A stretch of DNA of 9,577 bases from an uncultured Bacteroidales bacterium. Lineage in GTDB: Bacteria; Bacteroidota; Bacteroidia; Bacteroidales; F082. The notes under the pieces were generated by a model. That model was given only the letters and a program-made list of their open reading frames with translations. It ran no database searches and was not told the origin of the DNA. A program made the position numbers and the translations under genes. The stretch lies in the NCBI GenBank assembly GCA_937926515.1, contig CALAZZ010000143.1, positions 1 to 9,577 on the forward strand, given 5' to 3'. Below, piece by piece: positions 9,001-9,577 of this stretch. How positions within the stretch are numbered: the stretch's first letter is position 1; each line of letters opens with the position of its first letter.

Positions 9001-9577
9001 TCGAGATTGGTTTGTCAGATTCCGATATCGGATTTACTTACCAATTACATCGAATTCCCTTTAGTTCTAATCCAATTGCAACTGTTGCAGGTGATGGCAA
9101 TGCCATTATTTTCGGAACATATACTGAAATTGGTACTTATCAGGTGCTGGCCATTGATGATGCCACAGGTTGTGAGCAATGGATGAATGGCGAAATTCAA
9201 ATAAATGATCCACCCCTGCCGTTTAACATAACCGCAAATGGATTAGTGCCACAAGCTGGATGGAACTGTCCACCGGTTGAGATTGGACTTCAATTGTCCG
9301 AAACAGGTGTCAACTACACCCTTTTTCAACCTGATGGAACGACTACCCTGGCCGGAACCGGTGCTGCACTGTTTTTTGGAACTTATTCCACCTCAGGCGA
9401 ATATTATGTGGTGGCTACCAATCCAACCACTACATGCAGTGCCGAAATGCCTGGAACCATCAATATTTACGAGGGCCCTGAAATATTTACACTTACAATA
9501 GTTGGCGAAGATTCCTATTGTTTTGGTGATGACAATGCCATTGAATTGGTTTTAAATTCATCACAGCCAGGGGTTAT
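1..9577 (+). CDS. Giant multi-domain PKD/Ig-like repeat surface protein (internal fragment, open at both ends)
   Basis: One frame beginning at base 3 is open through to the window end: 3191 full codons, no stop, no frameshift found on line-by-line translation. It has no catalytic motif. It is a string of about 37 beta-sandwich modules of 82-102 residues, most with one cysteine near the start and one near the end, separated by proline linkers such as N-P-L-P. Composition is extreme: hand count gives 10 Lys and 33 Arg, with Thr, Ser, Gly, Asn, Val and acidic residues abundant, so the protein should be strongly acidic. No signal peptide, transmembrane segment or sorting domain falls in the window. 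Known family behaviour: Bacteroidota proteins of this style are exported, often by type IX secretion, and serve as adhesins or surface stalks. That role is inference here. In-frame ATG codons exist but none can be chosen as the start, because homologous repeat sequence extends to the window's left edge. The complete protein must exceed 300 kDa. Confidence 0.93.
3..251 (+). other. Module A: Ig-like domain with Y-Q-W-Q core (window residues 1-83, left edge possibly clipped)
   Basis: This is the first module in view. It starts with I-C-S-E and contains T-G-G-N-G followed by F-T-Y-Q-W-Q, then a T-W-S-N-I-S-G-A-T stretch, Y-Q-P-G-E-L-T-E-T-T and F-R-R-V, and ends in V-T-I-T-V before a proline. The cysteines at residues 1-2 and about 65 would form the usual N-terminal/C-terminal pair. 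This pattern is very common in Bacteroidota giant extracellular proteins as an Ig-like or PKD-like repeat. The module may lack a few N-terminal residues because the window begins inside it. It occurs only once here, unlike the modules that follow, so more copies may lie upstream. Confidence 0.75.
252..545 (+). other. Module B: PKD-like domain with I-I-P-T-G-P-A-P motif (residues 84-181)
   Basis: A module of about 98 residues, longer than the tandem modules after it. It opens with P-T-V-T-S-P and V-S-I-C-S-N, has a central S-D-V-P-G-T-T-F-A-W strand, a Gly/Ser-rich middle, and closes with Y-T-I-I-P-T-G-P-A-P followed by F-C-P-G and E-L-V-V-T-V. This resembles the PKD-like class of Bacteroidota surface proteins in which 'TSxxPGTTFxW' is followed by 'TPT...C.G' (comparable to the Pfam PKD_5 type; this naming is from memory and was not searched). 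The same architecture returns about 6.5 kb downstream as module F, with S-D-V-P-D-A-T-Y-S-W and T-P-T-G-P-A-P-T-N-C. Two cysteines, one per end, fit a single intradomain disulfide. Confidence 0.7.
546..2342 (+). repeat. Seven tandem PKD-like modules C1-C7 (residues 182-780)
   Basis: Seven consecutive modules of 84-87 residues start near bases 546, 807, 1059, 1317, 1578, 1830 and 2091. Each begins with a Pro-rich linker and I-T-G-like strand, then x-C-x-G or x-C-x-N, a V-Y-x-T strand, an N/D-Y-x-W strand, G-G-T-I plus a Gly/Thr-rich turn, V-x-W-x-T-x-G, a W/Q-x-x-V/I-S-V-N-Y strand, and N-G-C or a close variant before the final V-x-V-x-P-L-P. All seven keep both cysteines, so each probably has one disulfide. 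The pattern matches the PKD-like class (Pfam PKD_6 type, from memory) common in Bacteroidota. C2, C3 and C4 share a G-G-T-I-T-A/G-G-G turn and C1, C2 and C7 share P/A-G-M-T-N-Y, so these units diverged from a common repeat by tandem duplication. They would form one rigid segment of the stalk. Confidence 0.85.
2343..3113 (+). repeat. Triplet block 1: PKD + Ig-like + E1 modules (residues 781-1037)
   Basis: First copy of a 771-base, 257-residue unit made of three modules. D1a (2343-2594) is a PKD domain: D-A-G start, G-T-A-S-G-G-T-G-T, Y-Q-W-E-P, then F-E-L-E-V-T-D-D-K-L-C. D1b (2595-2846) is Ig-like with T-I-C-N-N-G-E-T, Y-T-W-T-S-T-P-A-G-F and N-P-T-V-N-P, ending V-T-V-N-P-L-P. E1 (2847-3113) starts with V-T-G-G-G-E-Y-C-S-G-G and ends with S-C-E-N-D-M-S-G. 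D1a carries only a C-terminal cysteine (residue 849) and D1b only an N-terminal one (876), whereas E1 has both. Alternation of PKD and Ig-like modules is a known adhesin pattern; the strict three-module unit is seen directly. Confidence 0.85.
3114..3884 (+). repeat. Triplet block 2: PKD + Ig-like + E2 modules (residues 1038-1294)
   Basis: Second copy of the triplet, offset from the first by exactly 771 bases at every module boundary: D2a 3114-3365, D2b 3366-3617, E2 3618-3884. E2 aligns with E1 without a gap over 89 residues, about two thirds identical by eye. The DNA at 3633 repeats that at 2862 almost base for base, with mostly third-position changes. D2a ends V-T-D-N-K-G-C (Cys 1106) and D2b begins with I-I-C-N-N-G-E-T (Cys 1133), again one cysteine each. 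E2 keeps both cysteines and the C-E-R-E-M version of the Cys-x-x-x-Met signature. The absence of indels over the whole unit suggests duplication of the triplet as a unit, later than the spread of single modules. Confidence 0.87.
3885..4646 (+). repeat. Triplet block 3: PKD + Ig-like + E3 modules (residues 1295-1548)
   Basis: Third copy, 762 bases long. D3a (3885-4136) keeps the 252-base length of its counterparts, while D3b (4137-4379) is three residues shorter than D1b and D2b, and E3 (4380-4646) returns to 267 bases. Landmarks: Y-Q-W-T-P and V-T-D-S-K-G-C in D3a (Cys 1363), V-I-C-S-G and I-S-D-G-F-N-T-A-T in D3b (Cys 1390), V-T-G-G-G-S-Y-C-T-G and C-E-N-D-M in E3. The linker before E3 reads R-P-L-A rather than N-P-L-P. 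It is the most diverged of the three copies. It passes directly into single E modules, so the E module was probably taken from a triplet end and amplified alone. Confidence 0.85.
4647..4913 (+). repeat. E4: single E module lacking its N-terminal cysteine (residues 1549-1637)
   Basis: This 89-residue module aligns gap-free with E1-E3: G-G-G-S-Y at the start, D-Y-Q-L-L-L-D-G-S-P-I-G, G-T-G-S-P-L-S-F-G-N-Q-T-S-A-G, then T-G-C-T-N-A-M-S-G. At the position where E1-E3 have Tyr-Cys it has Tyr-Pro (S-Y-P-Q-G-G), so only the C-terminal cysteine at residue 1621 remains. Its downstream neighbour E5 has the reverse loss. E4 is the first E module not preceded by a PKD/Ig-like pair and marks the switch from triplet to E-only organisation. 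Confidence 0.8.
4914..6755 (+). repeat. Superblock 1: seven diverged E modules E5-E11 (residues 1638-2251)
   Basis: Units begin at 4914 (E5), 5178 (E6), 5457 (E7), 5718 (E8), 5985 (E9), 6243 (E10) and 6495 (E11). All show the E plan: a Y/F-x-M/L-x-P-Q-G-like first strand, a cysteine, G-S-E-x-G-x-x-Y-x-L, an I/L-x-F-G or F-x-P strand, G-x-Y-x-x-x-A, then Cys-x-x-x-Met-x-G. E5 has lost the second cysteine (T-G-L-T-I-D-M). E6 has P-R-L-G-G-S-Q and a longer E-D-F-N-G-F loop. E7 replaces Cys-x-x-x-Met by C-E-I-F-F and has four cysteines. E8 also has four and carries Y-R-I-K-A-V-N-P-T-T-N-C. E9 has the V-T-Y-Y-L-Y-R-D-G strand. E10 has D-G-I-R-T-V near its end. E11 begins Y-T-L-S-P-Q-G-N-W-C. Each unit-specific mark recurs in superblock 2. 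No enzymatic motif is visible. Confidence 0.8.
6756..7037 (+). other. Module F: PKD-like domain resembling module B (residues 2252-2345)
   Basis: This 94-residue module interrupts the E series. It opens E-I-L-S-D-N and L-F-L-C-N-D, continues with L-S-D-V-P-D-A-T-Y-S-W, a Gly/Asp-rich middle, then Y-S-I-T-P-T-G-P-A-P-T-N-C and F-E-L-T-V-F-V. The order and spacing of these elements match module B at 252-545, including the P-T-G-P-A-P sequence, so the two share a domain type. Both cysteines are present. Together with module G it separates the two matching seven-module superblocks. Confidence 0.72.
7038..7343 (+). other. Module G: diverged PKD-like domain with one cysteine (residues 2346-2447)
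   Basis: This is the longest module in the window, 102 residues. It starts S-E-V-T-N-P and Q-S-I-L-S-G-D, where module B has S-I-C-S, so the N-terminal cysteine is replaced. The rest keeps F-N-W-S-A-S-P, a Ser/Gly-rich stretch, F-I-D-P-N-V-A-N-P-P-N-N, Y-T-V-T-P-S-V-N-G-C (Cys 2432) and Y-T-I-Q-V. It looks like a second, more diverged relative of the B/F type. It ends in L-R-P just before module E12. The assignment as a complete domain rests on length and strand pattern only. Confidence 0.62.
7344..9221 (+). repeat. Superblock 2: seven E modules E12-E18 matching E5-E11 in order (residues 2448-3073)
   Basis: Units begin at 7344 (E12), 7626 (E13), 7908 (E14), 8163 (E15), 8436 (E16), 8694 (E17) and 8949 (E18), 2430-2454 bases after their partners. 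E12 lacks the usual second cysteine like E5 (V-T-G-V-T-E-N-M) but has an extra Cys at 2516. E13 repeats P-R-L-S-N-S-E and E-D-I-N-G. E14 has C-E-I-I-F where E7 has C-E-I-F-F. E15 repeats the four cysteines and Y-R-I-K-A-V-D-P-T-T-N-C of E8. E16 repeats V-T-Y-F-L-L-R-D-G. E17 repeats P-P-A-S-F-F-L and N-G-I-R-T-V. E18 repeats Q-W-C and S-D-I-G-F-T-Y-Q-L of E11. This is the right-hand copy of a duplicated seven-module segment, now well diverged. The functional meaning is unknown; extending the stalk is the simplest explanation. Confidence 0.8.
9222..9479 (+). repeat. E19: E module after the second superblock (residues 3074-3159)
   Basis: A module of 86 residues with the E plan: F-N-I-T-A-N-G start, W-N-C-P-P, L-S-E-T-G-V-N-Y-T-L-F, G-T-G-A-A-L-F-F-G, G-E-Y-Y-V-V-A-T-N-P, then T-C-S-A-E-M-P-G. 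Both cysteines and the Cys-x-x-x-Met signature are intact. It has no partner in superblock 1, where module F occupies the corresponding place after E11. It may therefore be an extra unit or the first of a further block. Confidence 0.78.
9480..9577 (+). repeat. E20: E module cut by the right edge of the window (residues 3160-3191)
   Basis: The first 32 residues of another E module: E-I-F-T-L-T-I-V-G-E, S-Y-C-F-G-D-D, then E-L-V-L-N-S-S-Q-P-G-V at the point where other units read G-S-x-x-G-V-x-Y. The repeat continues past the window end, so the gene and its repeat array extend further to the right. Its second cysteine is not in view. Confidence 0.72.

Noticed and set aside
1..9577. Search for an enzyme, toxin, nuclease or defence-type domain hidden in the frame
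   Set aside because: Every stretch of the translation can be assigned to a beta-sandwich module by its Cys, aromatic and Gly landmarks. No leftover segment longer than a linker remains to hold another domain.

Overview
The whole window lies inside one gene. Read on the + strand from base 3, a single frame stays open to the last base: 3191 complete codons with no stop, and neither the true start nor the true stop is in view. I translated every line of the window in this frame and found no stop and no frame break. The other reading frames on both strands are broken into short pieces. There is no intergenic DNA, RNA gene, promoter, terminator, insertion sequence or CRISPR array here. Residue numbers below are window residues: residue n begins at base 3n.

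The product is a giant, very acidic, secreted-type repeat protein made only of beta-sandwich (PKD-like / Ig-like) modules of about 82-102 residues, joined by short proline linkers that often read N-P-L-P. This architecture, the Y-x-W and V-T-D-x-x-G-C motifs and the moderately AT-rich coding DNA are typical of the giant surface or gliding-type adhesins of Bacteroidota, which are usually exported by the type IX secretion system. The phylum assignment is inferred from protein style. No lower rank can be supported. The export signal and any C-terminal sorting domain lie outside the window.

Layout: (1) 3-251, an Ig-like module with a Y-Q-W-Q core. (2) 252-545, a PKD-like module with an I-I-P-T-G-P-A-P motif. 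(3) 546-2342, seven tandem copies (C1-C7) of one PKD-like module. (4) 2343-4646, three tandem copies of a three-module block (PKD + Ig-like + 'E' module); the first two periods are exactly 771 bases and the third is 762. (5) 4647-4913, a single E module, E4. (6) 4914-6755, seven diverged E modules (E5-E11). (7) 6756-7343, two PKD-like modules (F, G), the first resembling the module at 252-545. (8) 7344-9221, seven E modules (E12-E18) that match E5-E11 one for one in the same order. (9) 9222-9577, E19 and the beginning of E20, cut by the window edge.

The modules probably act together as a long stalk that holds a functional tip or a cell-anchored base away from the surface. No catalytic residues or recognised enzymatic domain were seen. 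The most interesting signals are the nested levels of duplication (module, triplet, seven-module superblock), a cysteine pattern in which five neighbouring pairs contain a first module lacking its N-terminal cysteine followed by one lacking its usual C-terminal cysteine, the near absence of lysine (10 in 3191 residues), and the E module itself with its Cys-x-x-x-Met signature.
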